Below are positions 42,757 through 53,668 of a DNA stretch of 64,000 nt, piece by piece; position 1 is the stretch's first letter, and each line of letters begins with the position of its first letter. This DNA is from Streptomyces sp. NBC_00285. GTDB lineage: Bacteria > Actinomycetota > Actinomycetes > Streptomycetales > Streptomycetaceae. A program made the position numbers and the translations under genes. Under the pieces are notes generated by a model that ran no database searches, was not told where the DNA came from, and saw nothing but the letters and a program-made list of their open reading frames with translations. The stretch is from NCBI RefSeq assembly GCF_036174265.1, contig NZ_CP108055.1, positions 2,790,001 to 2,854,000 of the forward strand. The letters run 5' to 3'.

Positions 42757-43064
42757 AAGGTGAACCCCTCCCGTGGGCGCACGAACGCCCGTCTCCGTCT
42801 GTCGCTCTCGTCCAGTAGTGACAGTCGAGCCGCCCTTGAGGTTGCCCCCGTGACGCGCGGTAATTCCTGAGGTGCGCGTTCGATCGGGCTCTCCAGCGCG
42901 GTGACCCGTGCGACCCTACGACAACTTCCTTTTCTCGGACACCGGTTCGCGCCCGTTATTCACCGGTTGGCCATGTTCGATCGGTGCGGGGTCGCATCGC
43001 CCATACTGGGCGGGACCGATCACCCGGGCCGCCGCCCGGCCAACGCCCGTCGCGAGGAGCCCCG
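42757..43064. other. 308-bp divergent promoter region
   Basis: No gene is seen. It separates the lytic transglycosylase (minus) from the DUF4184 gene (plus). TTCGATCGG occurs twice (about 42882 and 42977), and ACCGGT twice (about 42942 and 42962). I looked for a ydaO (c-di-AMP) riboswitch, often upstream of actinobacterial wall hydrolases, and did not find its conserved segments. Confidence 0.45.
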
Positions 43065-43916
43065 TTGCCGTTCACCCTGAGCCACGCGGCGGCGGTACTG
43101 CCCGCGGTGCGGTCCGACGGAACCGGTCGGGGCCGACTGGTTCCGGCCGTACTCGTGGCCGGCTCCTTCTCGCCCGACATGACCTATTTCGCGGCAAGTG
43201 CCGTTCCCGGGGCGATGGAGTTCGGCACCGTCACGCACTCCTTCCCGGGTGTCTTCACGGTCGACGTCCTCATCGCCTGGGCACTGGTGGGTCTGTGGCT
43301 GCTGCTGCGTGAGCCGCTGGTGGCGCTGCTCCCCCGGCGACGGCAGGGCGCGGTGGCGACCCTGCTCGGCTGCGGAACGCCACGCGCGCGTGTGCGTACG
43401 AGGCTGGTCGTGCGCTGGTACGTCTCCGCCGCGCTGGGGGCGCTCACCCATGTCGTGTGGGACGCGTTCACCCACTTCGACCGGTGGGGGATGCGGCTGC
43501 TGCCCGTCCTGGGCCGGGAGGTGGCCGGGTCGCCTCTGTACTGGTATCTCCAGTACGGCAGTTCGACGGTGGCGGCACTCGTGATCGCCCTGTGCTGCGG
43601 GTACGCGCTGCGGCGGGCACCCGCGACGGCCGAGCCGGCCGGGGTCCCCGAACTGTCGGTGCGGGACCGGTGGTGGGCCCTGGCCGTGATCGGCGGGTGC
43701 GTGACGGCGGGCGCGGTGCAGCGGACCTCACGGTGGTGGGCCGACCGGGACTCCGGCACGAAGCTCCTGGAACTGATCCCGACGCTGTGCTTCGGAGTCG
43801 GGGCCGGGTTGGTCCTCGGAGTGCTGGTGTACGCCGTGGGGGTCAGGCTGTGGCGCCCGGCTCCGGCGCCGGTGCCCGGCGACCGGGAAGAGACGGCTCT
43901 TCCGGTCTCCCGCTGA
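43065..43916 (+). CDS. DUF4184-family membrane protein
   Basis: A 283-residue integral membrane protein. It opens with LPFTLSHAAAVLP, the DUF4184 hallmark, and contains several membrane segments (VDVLIAWALVGLWLLL, YGSSTVAALVIALCCGYAL, RWWALAVIGGCVTAGAVQ and CFGVGAGLVLGVLVYAVGV). HVVWDAFTHFDRWGMRLLPVL is a conserved His/Asp motif. The function is unknown. The TTG at 43065 follows GAGGAG at a good distance. The 3' end overlaps the convergent gene by 74 bp. Confidence 0.85.
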   Translation: MPFTLSHAAAVLPAVRSDGTGRGRLVPAVLVAGSFSPDMTYFAASAVPGAMEFGTVTHSFPGVFTVDVLIAWALVGLWLLLREPLVALLPRRRQGAVATLLGCGTPRARVRTRLVVRWYVSAALGALTHVVWDAFTHFDRWGMRLLPVLGREVAGSPLYWYLQYGSSTVAALVIALCCGYALRRAPATAEPAGVPELSVRDRWWALAVIGGCVTAGAVQRTSRWWADRDSGTKLLELIPTLCFGVGAGLVLGVLVYAVGVRLWRPAPAPVPGDREETALPVSR

Positions 43917-44337
43917 CGGTGCCGGCCGCCGCGACGAACACCGTCATCGTGGACATCGGACGGGACCTGGGCAGCAGGGCGAGGGCGAGGGCCAGATAAC
44001 CGAGCGCCAGCTCGGCCCACAGTCGACTGCCGGAGGCTTGCGCACTCTCCGCTTCTTCTACGGCGTCCTCGTCGTGGCGGGTGAGGCGGTGCCGTAGGTC
44101 TGCGGTGGCGTGGCGCAGGGTGGTGGCGAGGCGGGCCGGGATGCGGGGGCCCGCGGCCCTGGCCCGTGCTTGTGCCCGGCGCAGGAGGATCACCGGGTCG
44201 ACGGGGATGCGGGCGGTGCTTGCGGTGGCCGCGTGGAGCGGGACCGGGTGCCGTGCGGGCGAGGGGGCCTTGTCGGCGTGCGCCTGTGCCTGCGTCCGTG
44301 CGGGGGCCGTCCGGCGGTGGAGTATGCGTATACCCAT
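43843..44337 (-). CDS. Hypothetical protein with one C-terminal membrane segment
   Basis: A 164-residue Ala/Arg-rich protein starting MGIRILHRRTAPARTQAQ (ATG at 44337). A membrane segment (LWAELALGYLALALALLP) lies near residues 113-130, and the middle is basic and probably disordered. No family is recognised. The last 24 codons overlap the DUF4184 gene by 74 bp in convergent orientation, which is unusual; the real end may be as written, or the gene may be non-functional. Moderate support only. Confidence 0.5.
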   Translation of the reverse strand: MGIRILHRRTAPARTQAQAHADKAPSPARHPVPLHAATASTARIPVDPVILLRRAQARARAAGPRIPARLATTLRHATADLRHRLTRHDEDAVEEAESAQASGSRLWAELALGYLALALALLPRSRPMSTMTVFVAAAGTVSGRPEEPSLPGRRAPAPEPGATA

Positions 44338-44440
44338 GACCGCATCCTGGCCGGGGGTGGGGTGGGGGGCGTTGTTGTGGCGTCCACGCGAGTGATGGGC
44401 CGGGCGTCCGAGGAGCTGCCTCGCCGGGCCGTGGGGCGGG

Positions 44441-44481
44441 TGCGGGCCGGTGGGGGCTGGTCGCGCAGTTCCCCGCGCCCC
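44441..44481 (-). repeat. Dispersed intergenic repeat, copy B
   Basis: 41 bp on the minus strand, 40 of 41 bases identical to copy A at 34311-34351, the only difference being the T/G in AAC(T/G)GCGCG. A CCCC-A-GGGG hairpin opens it. Confidence 0.8.
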
Positions 44482-44636
44482 TGGGGAGCCCGCGGCGTCC
44501 GTCATCCAGAACTGTTGAAGCAACAGCACCCGCCGGACCGAGGACGGACACCCCCCACCCCGTCCCCGACCCACAACACACCCGCACGCGCTACACCGGC
44601 CCCCACCCAACCGAAACAGGCCGCCGCAGGCATCCA

Positions 44637-44682
44637 GGGGCGCGGGGAACTGCGCAAAACCCCCGCCCCCACCGAACCCGCA
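44637..44682 (+). repeat. Dispersed intergenic repeat, variant copy C
   Basis: The first 19 bases match copy B exactly (GGGGCGCGGGGAACTGCGC). The second half differs (AAAACCCCCGCC instead of GACCAGCCC), then ends with CCACCG and CCCGCA again. It may be a second subtype of the same family. Confidence 0.7.
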
Positions 44683-44718
44683 CAAGCCGAACCCGCACAA
44701 GCCGAACCCGCACAAGCC
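44674..44718 (+). repeat. 15-bp tandem repeat after polA
   Basis: Three exact 15-bp units (GAACCCGCACAAGCC) at 44674-44688, 44689-44703 and 44704-44718, overlapping the end of the copy C element and ending 15 bp before the polA stop. Confidence 0.8.
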
Positions 44719-44732
44719 GAGGCCGCCGCAGG

Positions 44733-47462
44733 CTAGTGCGCTGCCGACTCCCAGTCCGGGCCGTCGCCCACCGAGACGCCGAGCGGCACGTTCAGATGGA
44801 CCGCGGCCGACATTTCGCGGCGGACGATCTCCTCCGCCCTCTGGCGCTCCCCCGGTGCGATCTCCAGGACGATTTCGTCGTGGACCTGGAGCAGCATCCG
44901 GGAGGTGAGGCCGGCCTCGCGCAGCGCGTCGTCCACCTTGAGCATGGCGATCTTCACGATGTCCGCCGCGGTGCCCTGGATCGGCGCGTTGAGGGCCATC
45001 CGCTCGGCCGCCTCCCGCCGCTGGCGGTTGTCGCTGTTGAGGTCGGGGAGATAGCGCCGACGCCCGAACAGTGTCGCCGTGTATCCCGTGGCCCGGGCCT
45101 CGTCGACCGCCCGGCGCAGATAGTCCCGCACTCCGCCGAACCGCTCGAAGTAGGCGTCCATGAGGGCCCGCGCCTCACCCGCGTCGATGTTCAGCTGCTG
45201 CGAGAGCCCGAACGCCGACAGTCCGTACGCGAGCCCGTACGACATCGCCTTGATCTTGCGCCGCATCTCCGCGTCGACGGCGTCGGCCTCGACGGCGAAG
45301 ACCTGGGAGGCCGCCGTGGTGTGGAGGTCCTCACCCGAGGTGAACGCCTCGATGAGCCCTTCGTCCTCGGAGAGGTGGGCCATCACGCGCAGCTCGATCT
45401 GGCTGTAGTCCGCCGTCATGAGGGACTCGAAGCCCTCGCCGACCACGAATCCCCGCCGGATCGCCCGTCCCTCGTCCGTGCGGACGGGGATGTTCTGGAG
45501 GTTGGGGTCGGTCGAGGACAGCCGGCCCGTCGCCGCGACGGTCTGGTTGAACGTCGTGTGGATACGGCCGTCCGCGGCCACCGTCTTGATGAGGCCCTCG
45601 ACGGTGACCCGCAGCTTGGCCTGCTCACGGTGCCGGAGCATGATCACCGGCAGTTCGTTGTCCGTCTGGGTCGCCAGCCACGCGAGGGCGTCGGCGTCGG
45701 TGGTGTAGCCGGTCTTGGTCTTCTTCGTCCTCGGCAGGCCCAGCTCGCCGAAGAGGACCTCCTGGAGCTGCTTGGGCGAGCCGAGGTTGAACTCGTGTCC
45801 GGCCGCCGCGTGCGCCTCCTTCACTGCCTGCTGGACGGCGCCCGCGAACATCTGCTCCATGGCCTCCAGGTGGGCCCGGTCCGCCGCGATGCCGTGCCGC
45901 TCCATGCGAGCCAGCAGGGTGGAGGTGGGCAGTTCCATGTCACGCAGCAGGTCCGCGGCGCCGACCTCTTCCAGGCGCCCCTCGAAGGCCGTGCCCAGAT
46001 CGAGGACGGCCCGCGCCTGGATCATCAGTGCTTCGGCCTCGGCCCCGTCGTCCGTGCCGAACGCGAGCTGCCCGTCGGCCGCGGCGGCGGGGGCCAGCTC
46101 CCGGCCCAGGTACTCCAGCGACAGCGCGTCCAGGTCGAAGGACCGGCGGCCCGGCTTGACCAGGTACGCGGCGAGCGCGGTGTCCATGCCGACGCCGCCG
46201 ATGCTCCAGCCGTGCTCGGCGAAGACCCGCATCGCGCCCTTGGTGTTGTGCAGCACCTTGGGCCGGTCGGCGTCGGCGAGCCAGGCCGCCCACGCCCTCT
46301 CGTCGGCCTCGTCGAGCTGGGACGGGTCGAACCAGGCGGCCGCCCCTCCGGACGCGGCGAGCGCGACCTCGGCGACCGAGCCGGTGCCCAGGCCCCAGGT
46401 GTCGACCGTGACGAGGCCCAGCGGCTGCTGCGTGCCGTGCTCCGCGAGCCACGGCGCGAGCTCGCCGGTGCCGAGGACCTTGCCGTCGACCTCCACGCCC
46501 GCCGCGGCGACCGGGCTCTCCTCGGCCTCCTCCGCACCCGGGTCGACGGCCAGCAGCCGCTCCCGCAGGGAGGGGTTCCTGATCTCCAGGGTGTCAAGGA
46601 TCATCGCGAGCGACTTGCGGTCGTAGGGGGCGCGTTCCAGTTCTGTGACCGTCTTGGGGAGCTCGACCGTGCGCACCATCTCGGTGAGGCGGCGGTTGAG
46701 CTTGACGGCCTCCAGGTGGTCTCGGAGGTTCTGCCCGGCCTTGCCCTTGACCTCCTCGACGCGCTCGACCAGCTCCGCGAACGAACCGAACTGGTTGATC
46801 CACTTGGCCGCGGTCTTCTCGCCGACGCCGGGAATGCCCGGCAGGTTGTCGGACGGGTCGCCGCGCAGCGCCGCGAAGTCGGGGTACTGGGCGGGCGTCA
46901 ACCCGTACTTCTCGACGACCTTCTCCGGGGTGAACCGGGTCAGCTCCGAGACGCCCTTCGTCGGATACAGCACGGTGGTGTGCTCGCTGACCAGCTGGAA
47001 GGAGTCACGGTCACCGGTGACGATCAGCACGTCGAAGCCCGCGGCCTCGGCCTGGGTGGCCAGCGTCGCGATGACGTCGTCGGCCTCGAAGCCGTCGACC
47101 GCGAACCGCGAGACCTGCATCGCGTCGAGGACTTCGCCGATCAGCTCGACCTGGCCCTTGAACTCGTCCGGAGTCTTGGAGCGGTTGGCCTTGTACTCCG
47201 TGAACTCCTCGGAACGCCAGGTCTTGCGCGACACGTCGAAGGCCACCGCGAAGTGCGTGGGCGCCTCGTCGCGCAGCGTGTTCGCCAGCATCGACGCGAA
47301 GCCGTAGATCGCGTTCGTCGGCTGGCCGGTCGCGGTGGTGAAGTTCTCCGCGGGCAGCGCGAAGAACGCGCGATAGGCCAGCGAGTGCCCGTCCATGAGC
47401 ATCAGGCGCGGACGGCTGCCGCCGGGGCTGTTGTCGGTCTTCTTCGATGCTGTCTCTGCCAC
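44733..47462 (-). CDS. polA: DNA polymerase I
   Basis: A 909-residue PolA for Okazaki fragment processing and repair. The N-terminal 5'-3' exonuclease has LMLMDGHSLAYRAFFAL, then VDGFEADDVIATLA and GDRDSFQLV, and GVGEKTAAKWI (helix-hairpin-helix). The middle domain is degenerate for 3'-5' exonuclease: the usual DxE at motif I reads DTW. The polymerase has motif A DYSQIELRVMAHLS, motif B RRKIKAMSYGLAYGLSAFGL and motif C VHDEIVLE. GTG at 47462 (VAETASKKTDN) is preferred over ATG 47486, with GGATCGGGGG upstream. The stop is at 44733. Confidence 0.96.
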   Translation of the reverse strand: MAETASKKTDNSPGGSRPRLMLMDGHSLAYRAFFALPAENFTTATGQPTNAIYGFASMLANTLRDEAPTHFAVAFDVSRKTWRSEEFTEYKANRSKTPDEFKGQVELIGEVLDAMQVSRFAVDGFEADDVIATLATQAEAAGFDVLIVTGDRDSFQLVSEHTTVLYPTKGVSELTRFTPEKVVEKYGLTPAQYPDFAALRGDPSDNLPGIPGVGEKTAAKWINQFGSFAELVERVEEVKGKAGQNLRDHLEAVKLNRRLTEMVRTVELPKTVTELERAPYDRKSLAMILDTLEIRNPSLRERLLAVDPGAEEAEESPVAAAGVEVDGKVLGTGELAPWLAEHGTQQPLGLVTVDTWGLGTGSVAEVALAASGGAAAWFDPSQLDEADERAWAAWLADADRPKVLHNTKGAMRVFAEHGWSIGGVGMDTALAAYLVKPGRRSFDLDALSLEYLGRELAPAAAADGQLAFGTDDGAEAEALMIQARAVLDLGTAFEGRLEEVGAADLLRDMELPTSTLLARMERHGIAADRAHLEAMEQMFAGAVQQAVKEAHAAAGHEFNLGSPKQLQEVLFGELGLPRTKKTKTGYTTDADALAWLATQTDNELPVIMLRHREQAKLRVTVEGLIKTVAADGRIHTTFNQTVAATGRLSSTDPNLQNIPVRTDEGRAIRRGFVVGEGFESLMTADYSQIELRVMAHLSEDEGLIEAFTSGEDLHTTAASQVFAVEADAVDAEMRRKIKAMSYGLAYGLSAFGLSQQLNIDAGEARALMDAYFERFGGVRDYLRRAVDEARATGYTATLFGRRRYLPDLNSDNRQRREAAERMALNAPIQGTAADIVKIAMLKVDDALREAGLTSRMLLQVHDEIVLEIAPGERQRAEEIVRREMSAAVHLNVPLGVSVGDGPDWESAAH

Positions 47463-47618
47463 GCCCCCGATCCTGTCACGCCCCACTGACAGTCAGGCCC
47501 GCCCGCCGCCGACGGCACACCCGTCGCCGCTTCCCGACCGCCCGGCAAACACCGTTGTCACCGGTGCGTGCGAGGATCGGAGACGTACCTCACACGTGTG
47601 TGCGAAGGAGAGAGTCCG

Positions 47619-49898
<2,280 letters not shown>

Positions 49899-49952
49899 GC
49901 GTTTGCTCAGCACAGGCGGTCGTAGCGACCAGGACGAACGGAGCCCGGCCCC

Positions 49953-50414
49953 ATGGGCGAGCAGCAGCACGTCACCTTCCCCCAAGAAGTCATCGATGAG
50001 TACGCCGCACTCGGCGTCGACCTCGTCGCCATGTTCTCCGCCGGGCACCTGGGCACCCGCATGGGCGTCCAGATCATCGAGGCCTCCGCCGACCGGGTCG
50101 TCGGCACCATGCCCGTCGAGGGCAACACCCAGCCCTACGGACTGCTCCACGGCGGCGCCTCCGCCGTACTCGCCGAGACCCTCGGATCCGTCGGCGCCAT
50201 GCTGCACGCCGGAAGCTCGAAGATCGCCGTGGGCGTCGACCTGAACTGCACCCACCACCGCGGAGCCCGCTCAGGACTGGTGACCGGAGTCGCCACACCC
50301 GTGCACCAAGGACGCTCCACCGCGACCTACGAGGTCGTCATCAGCGACGAGGAAGGACGACGGGTCTGCACCGCCCGCCTGACCTGCCTGCTGCGCGACG
50401 CCCCCGCCCGCTAG
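49953..50414 (+). CDS. PaaI-type hotdog-fold thioesterase
   Basis: A 153-residue thioesterase. The key motif is QPYGLLHGGASAVLAETLGS, with the catalytic Glu/Asp on the long helix, and VGVDLNCTHHRGARSGLVTGVATPVHQGRSTATYEVVISDEEGR follows. It hydrolyses acyl-CoA thioesters, probably as a tetramer; the acyl group is unknown (phenylacetyl- or hydroxybenzoyl-like in relatives). ATG at 49953. It lies 54 bp after the YdeP-type gene in the same direction. Confidence 0.92.
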   Translation: MGEQQHVTFPQEVIDEYAALGVDLVAMFSAGHLGTRMGVQIIEASADRVVGTMPVEGNTQPYGLLHGGASAVLAETLGSVGAMLHAGSSKIAVGVDLNCTHHRGARSGLVTGVATPVHQGRSTATYEVVISDEEGRRVCTARLTCLLRDAPAR

Positions 50415-50468
50415 CCGCACCCCACCCACCGACTGGGCACCGTCCCCCGACTCCCCTACCGTTCTCCC

Positions 50469-51158
50469 ATGACCGGTATCGGCCCCGTCGAGCCCGTCAA
50501 CTCACCGCAGACGGGGGACAGTCACGACGTCATCGGCGTCGACGAACCACGCCTGACGGACCGCTGGAACACGTGGTGGAACACCCTGTCACCCAGGGCC
50601 CGCAGAACCGCCCTGGGGACGACCGCGCTCACCCTGCTCACAGCCGGAATCCTCCTCCCCCGCGCCCTGTCCGACGACCACCCCGCACCACCGGACACCC
50701 CCGCCCCCTGGCCCGCCAACGTCACCGCCTGGCGCTACCTCGGGTCCGCCGGACTCCCCAGAACCCCCGGCACTCACCCCACCAGCGGACTGTTCCGGTT
50801 CGCCGTCGACGTCCGCAGCGGACCACCCGTCACCCTCCGGGTCACCGGAGCCGCCCTCGCCGGACTCACCGCCCACGCCCTGCCCGACACCTTCACCGTG
50901 CACGCCGGCACGACACGCCGGGTCACCGTGGAGATAACGGTTTCCGACTGCTCCGGCCTGCCCCTGAACGCCGACCTACTATTCCTTGACGTAACGCTGC
51001 GTAACGCGCGCGCAATACAACACCATAGTTTCATCTTCGGCAGCGCGTACTCCGACGCCCTTTCCGGGCTCCTGCGCAGCGCCTGCACCCCCATCACGAC
51101 GCCACAGGCCCCACGGCCAAGCGGAAGTGCAGGTTCTCAAAATACGGACCGCTCGTAA
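50469..51158 (+). CDS. Membrane-anchored hypothetical protein
   Basis: A 229-residue protein. After 45 polar residues comes one membrane helix (ALGTTALTLLTAGILLPRAL), and a beta-rich outer domain follows (FRFAVDVRSGPPVTLRVTGAALAGLTAHALPDTFTVHAGTTRRVTVEITVSDCSGLPLNADLLFLDVTLRN). One Cys pair (SDC and RSAC) may form a disulfide. No family recognised. There is no ribosome binding site and a TACCGT element lies just upstream, so the transcript may be leaderless from ATG 50469. Confidence 0.7.
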   Translation: MTGIGPVEPVNSPQTGDSHDVIGVDEPRLTDRWNTWWNTLSPRARRTALGTTALTLLTAGILLPRALSDDHPAPPDTPAPWPANVTAWRYLGSAGLPRTPGTHPTSGLFRFAVDVRSGPPVTLRVTGAALAGLTAHALPDTFTVHAGTTRRVTVEITVSDCSGLPLNADLLFLDVTLRNARAIQHHSFIFGSAYSDALSGLLRSACTPITTPQAPRPSGSAGSQNTDRS

Positions 51159-51366
51159 ATTCCGCCAAACCGGCTGAGAGCCCCCTTCGCGGAAGCCCAC
51201 CATCCACCACGTCATAACAAGAAAGTCACAAGCCCGCGCACAGCGATGCCCCTGCCTGCAAACCGGGCTTAGAGTCACGGCCAGTCACCGCTCCATCGGG
51301 AGTTCGGTACCAGCGCGGCACCAACCGTACCCACGAGGACGGACGTGCCTGCGGAGAGGACTGATT
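51159..51366 (+). promoter_or_regulatory. Upstream region of the liv operon
   Basis: A 208-bp gap without a gene. TAGAGT at 51270-51275 matches the -10 consensus of Streptomyces vegetative promoters, but no -35 is evident; it would give a leader of about 85 nt before the substrate-binding gene. Confidence 0.35.
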
Positions 51367-52605
51367 GTGCGACGTTCTTTGGTGATTCTCACCTCCGTCA
51401 TGGCGACGGGGGCTTTGACGCTCACCGCCTGTGGCTCCCGAGACGACAAGGGCGGCAGCAGCGACAACGGGGGCACCACCACCCTCACCATCGGCGTGGA
51501 CGCCCCGCTGTCCGGCGAGAACTCCACCACCGGTCTCGGCATCCAGTACGGCGCTCAGATCGCCGTCGACGACGCCAACAAGGCCAAGCTCGTCCCCGGC
51601 GTCACCTTCAAGCTGAAGGCCTTCGACGACAAGGCGCAGCCGGCCACCGGCCAGTCCAACGCCACCGCCATCACCGGCGACAAGACCGCCGTCGGCGCTG
51701 TCGGCCCCCTGAACTCCGGCGTCGCCCAGACGATGCAGCAGGTGTTCGCCTCGGCCAACATGGTCGAGATCTCCCCCTCGAACACCAACCCCGCCCTGAC
51801 CCAGGGCAAGAACTGGCAGACGGACAAGAAGCGTCCCTACAAGACGTACTTCCGCACCGCCACCACCGACGAACTGCAGGGCAGCTTCGCCGCCGACTAC
51901 GCGTACAACGGCCTCAAGAAGAAGAAGGTCTTCGTCGTCGACGACAAGCAGACCTACGGCGCCGGCCTCGCCAAGATCTTCAACGAGCAGTTCAAGAAGC
52001 TCGGCGGCGCCGTGGTCGGCACCGACCACGTCAACACCGGCGACAAGGACTACGGCTCCCTCGTCACCAAGATCAAGACCTCCGGCGCCGACCTCCTCTA
52101 CTACGGCGGCCAGTACGACGAATCCGCGCTGATCACCAAGCAGATGAAGGACGGCGGAGTCAAGATCCCGCTCTTCGGCGGCGACGGCATGTTCGCCTCC
52201 ACCTACATCGAGGCCGGCGGCACCGAGACCGAAGGCGACCTCGCCACCGCGGTCGGCGTCCCCGCGGACACCCTGCCCGCCGCGAAGACCTTCATCGAGA
52301 CCTACAAGTCCAAGGGCTACAAGGGTGACTACGGCGCCTACGGCGCGTACTCCTACGACGCCACCACCGCCATCATCAAGGCAGTGAAGGCCGCAGTCGA
52401 CGCCAACGGCGGCAAGGTCCCCACCGACATCAACGCCCTGCGCTCCTCCGTCGTCGACGGCGTCCAGAAGTCCGACTTCGAAGGCATCTCCGGCAAGGTC
52501 TCCTTCGACCAGTACGGCGACACGACCAACAAGCAGCTCACCGTCTACCAGGTCACCAAGGGCGCGTGGAAGGCTGTGAAGACCGGCACCGCCAACCTCG
52601 GCTGA
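51367..52605 (+). CDS. livJ: Branched-chain amino-acid ABC transporter, substrate-binding lipoprotein
   Basis: A 412-residue lipoprotein that captures Leu/Ile/Val (or related amino acids) outside the cell. The signal peptide ends in a lipobox LTAC-GS (Cys at about 21). The periplasmic-binding fold I is plain: TIGVDAPLSGENSTTGLGIQYGAQIAVDDANK, then AVGAVGPLNSGVAQTM, and ISPSNTNPALTQGK. GTG at 51367 follows GAGAGGA. The gene opens a five-gene operon. A stem-loop follows it (52639-52673), which may raise its dose over the membrane genes. Confidence 0.95.
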   Translation: MRRSLVILTSVMATGALTLTACGSRDDKGGSSDNGGTTTLTIGVDAPLSGENSTTGLGIQYGAQIAVDDANKAKLVPGVTFKLKAFDDKAQPATGQSNATAITGDKTAVGAVGPLNSGVAQTMQQVFASANMVEISPSNTNPALTQGKNWQTDKKRPYKTYFRTATTDELQGSFAADYAYNGLKKKKVFVVDDKQTYGAGLAKIFNEQFKKLGGAVVGTDHVNTGDKDYGSLVTKIKTSGADLLYYGGQYDESALITKQMKDGGVKIPLFGGDGMFASTYIEAGGTETEGDLATAVGVPADTLPAAKTFIETYKSKGYKGDYGAYGAYSYDATTAIIKAVKAAVDANGGKVPTDINALRSSVVDGVQKSDFEGISGKVSFDQYGDTTNKQLTVYQVTKGAWKAVKTGTANLG

Positions 52606-52638
52606 CCCAGGCCCCCACAGCACCAACAGCACCACCAC

Positions 52639-52673
52639 GGGCCGCGCGGAAGGGGACCCCGACCGCGCGGCCC
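52639..52673 (+). terminator. livJ-livH intercistronic stem-loop
   Basis: A perfect 11-bp stem GGGCCGCGCGG (52639-52649) and CCGCGCGGCCC (52663-52673), with a 13-nt loop. It lies between the binding-protein gene and the first permease gene, so it probably acts as an attenuator or RNA-stability element. Confidence 0.7.
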
Positions 52674-52738
52674 TTGCCACACCCCACCCCTGCACACCAC
52701 CAGTGCACACGACCACCAGTGACAATGGAGGCCACGCG

Positions 52739-53668
52739 GTGAACACCCTGCCGCAGCAGCTGGCCAACGGGCTGCTTCTAGGCTCGATGTACGGGCTGAT
52801 CGCCATCGGCTACACGATGGTGTACGGCATCGTCCAGCTCATCAACTTCGCGCACGGCGAGATCTTCATGACCGGGGCCTTCGGCGCCTTCACGGTCTAC
52901 TTCTACATCCTCCCCGACGGCATCTCCATGGCCGTCGCCGTCCCCCTCATGCTCGTCGGCGGCGGACTCGTCGCCGTCCTCATGGCGGTCGGAGCGGAAC
53001 GGTTCGCCTACCGGCCCCTGCGCGGAGCACCACGGCTCGCACCACTCATCACCGCGATCGGCCTCTCCCTGGCGCTCCAGGAAGTCGTCCGCAACTTCTA
53101 CCCCGGCGCCGACCGCGCCGTCGCCTTCCCCGGCCTCGACAACACCCACGACATCGGCTCCATCACCATCAAGGACGCCGACATCTTCCTCGTCGTCGCC
53201 GCCGTCGTCTGCATGTCCGGCCTCGCCTTCTTCGTCCGCAAGTCCCGCACCGGCCGCGCCATGCAGGCCACCGCACAGGACCCGGACACCGCACAGCTCA
53301 TGGGCATCGACACCAACCGCATCATCGTCATCGCCTTCGCCATCGGCGGCTTCTTCGCCGCCGTCGCCGCCGTCGCCTACGGCCTCAAATACGGCAGCAT
53401 CGACTACCGCATGGGCTTCCTGATGGGCCTCAAGGCCTTCACCGCAGCAGTCCTCGGCGGCATCGGCAACATCTACGGCGCCATGCTCGGCGGCCTCGTC
53501 CTCGGCGTCGCAGAAACCCTCGCCTCCGCCTACATCGACGGCATCCCCGGCATGGACAAACTCGGCGGACAGAGCTGGGCCAACGTCTGGGCCTTCGCGC
53601 TCCTCATCATCGTTCTCCTCGTCAGACCACAAGGCCTACTCGGCGAACGCGTCGCGGACAGGGCGTGA
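52739..53668 (+). CDS. livH: Branched-chain amino-acid ABC transporter permease LivH
   Basis: A 309-residue membrane permease. It begins VNTLPQQLANGLLLGSMYGLIAIGYTMVYGIVQLINFAHGEIFM, the LivH signature, and ends with a GVAETLASAYI-type EAA loop. About eight membrane segments. Its GTG (52739) follows GGAGG, and its stop overlaps livM by 4 bp. Confidence 0.95.
   Translation: MNTLPQQLANGLLLGSMYGLIAIGYTMVYGIVQLINFAHGEIFMTGAFGAFTVYFYILPDGISMAVAVPLMLVGGGLVAVLMAVGAERFAYRPLRGAPRLAPLITAIGLSLALQEVVRNFYPGADRAVAFPGLDNTHDIGSITIKDADIFLVVAAVVCMSGLAFFVRKSRTGRAMQATAQDPDTAQLMGIDTNRIIVIAFAIGGFFAAVAAVAYGLKYGSIDYRMGFLMGLKAFTAAVLGGIGNIYGAMLGGLVLGVAETLASAYIDGIPGMDKLGGQSWANVWAFALLIIVLLVRPQGLLGERVADRA

Larger units (their letters stand above)
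44338..44732. other. 395-bp intergenic region with repeats, before polA 3' end
   Basis: No gene is seen. It holds two copies (B and C) of the dispersed intergenic repeat, in opposite orientation, and a 15-bp tandem repeat directly after the polA stop. The AT-poor spacer between the copies (44490-44630) shows nothing I recognise. Confidence 0.6.

Noticed and set aside
42757..42910. Possible ydaO (c-di-AMP) riboswitch before the lytic transglycosylase
   Set aside because: The conserved GGGGGACCC and GGGGUGAA-type segments are not found on the sense strand.
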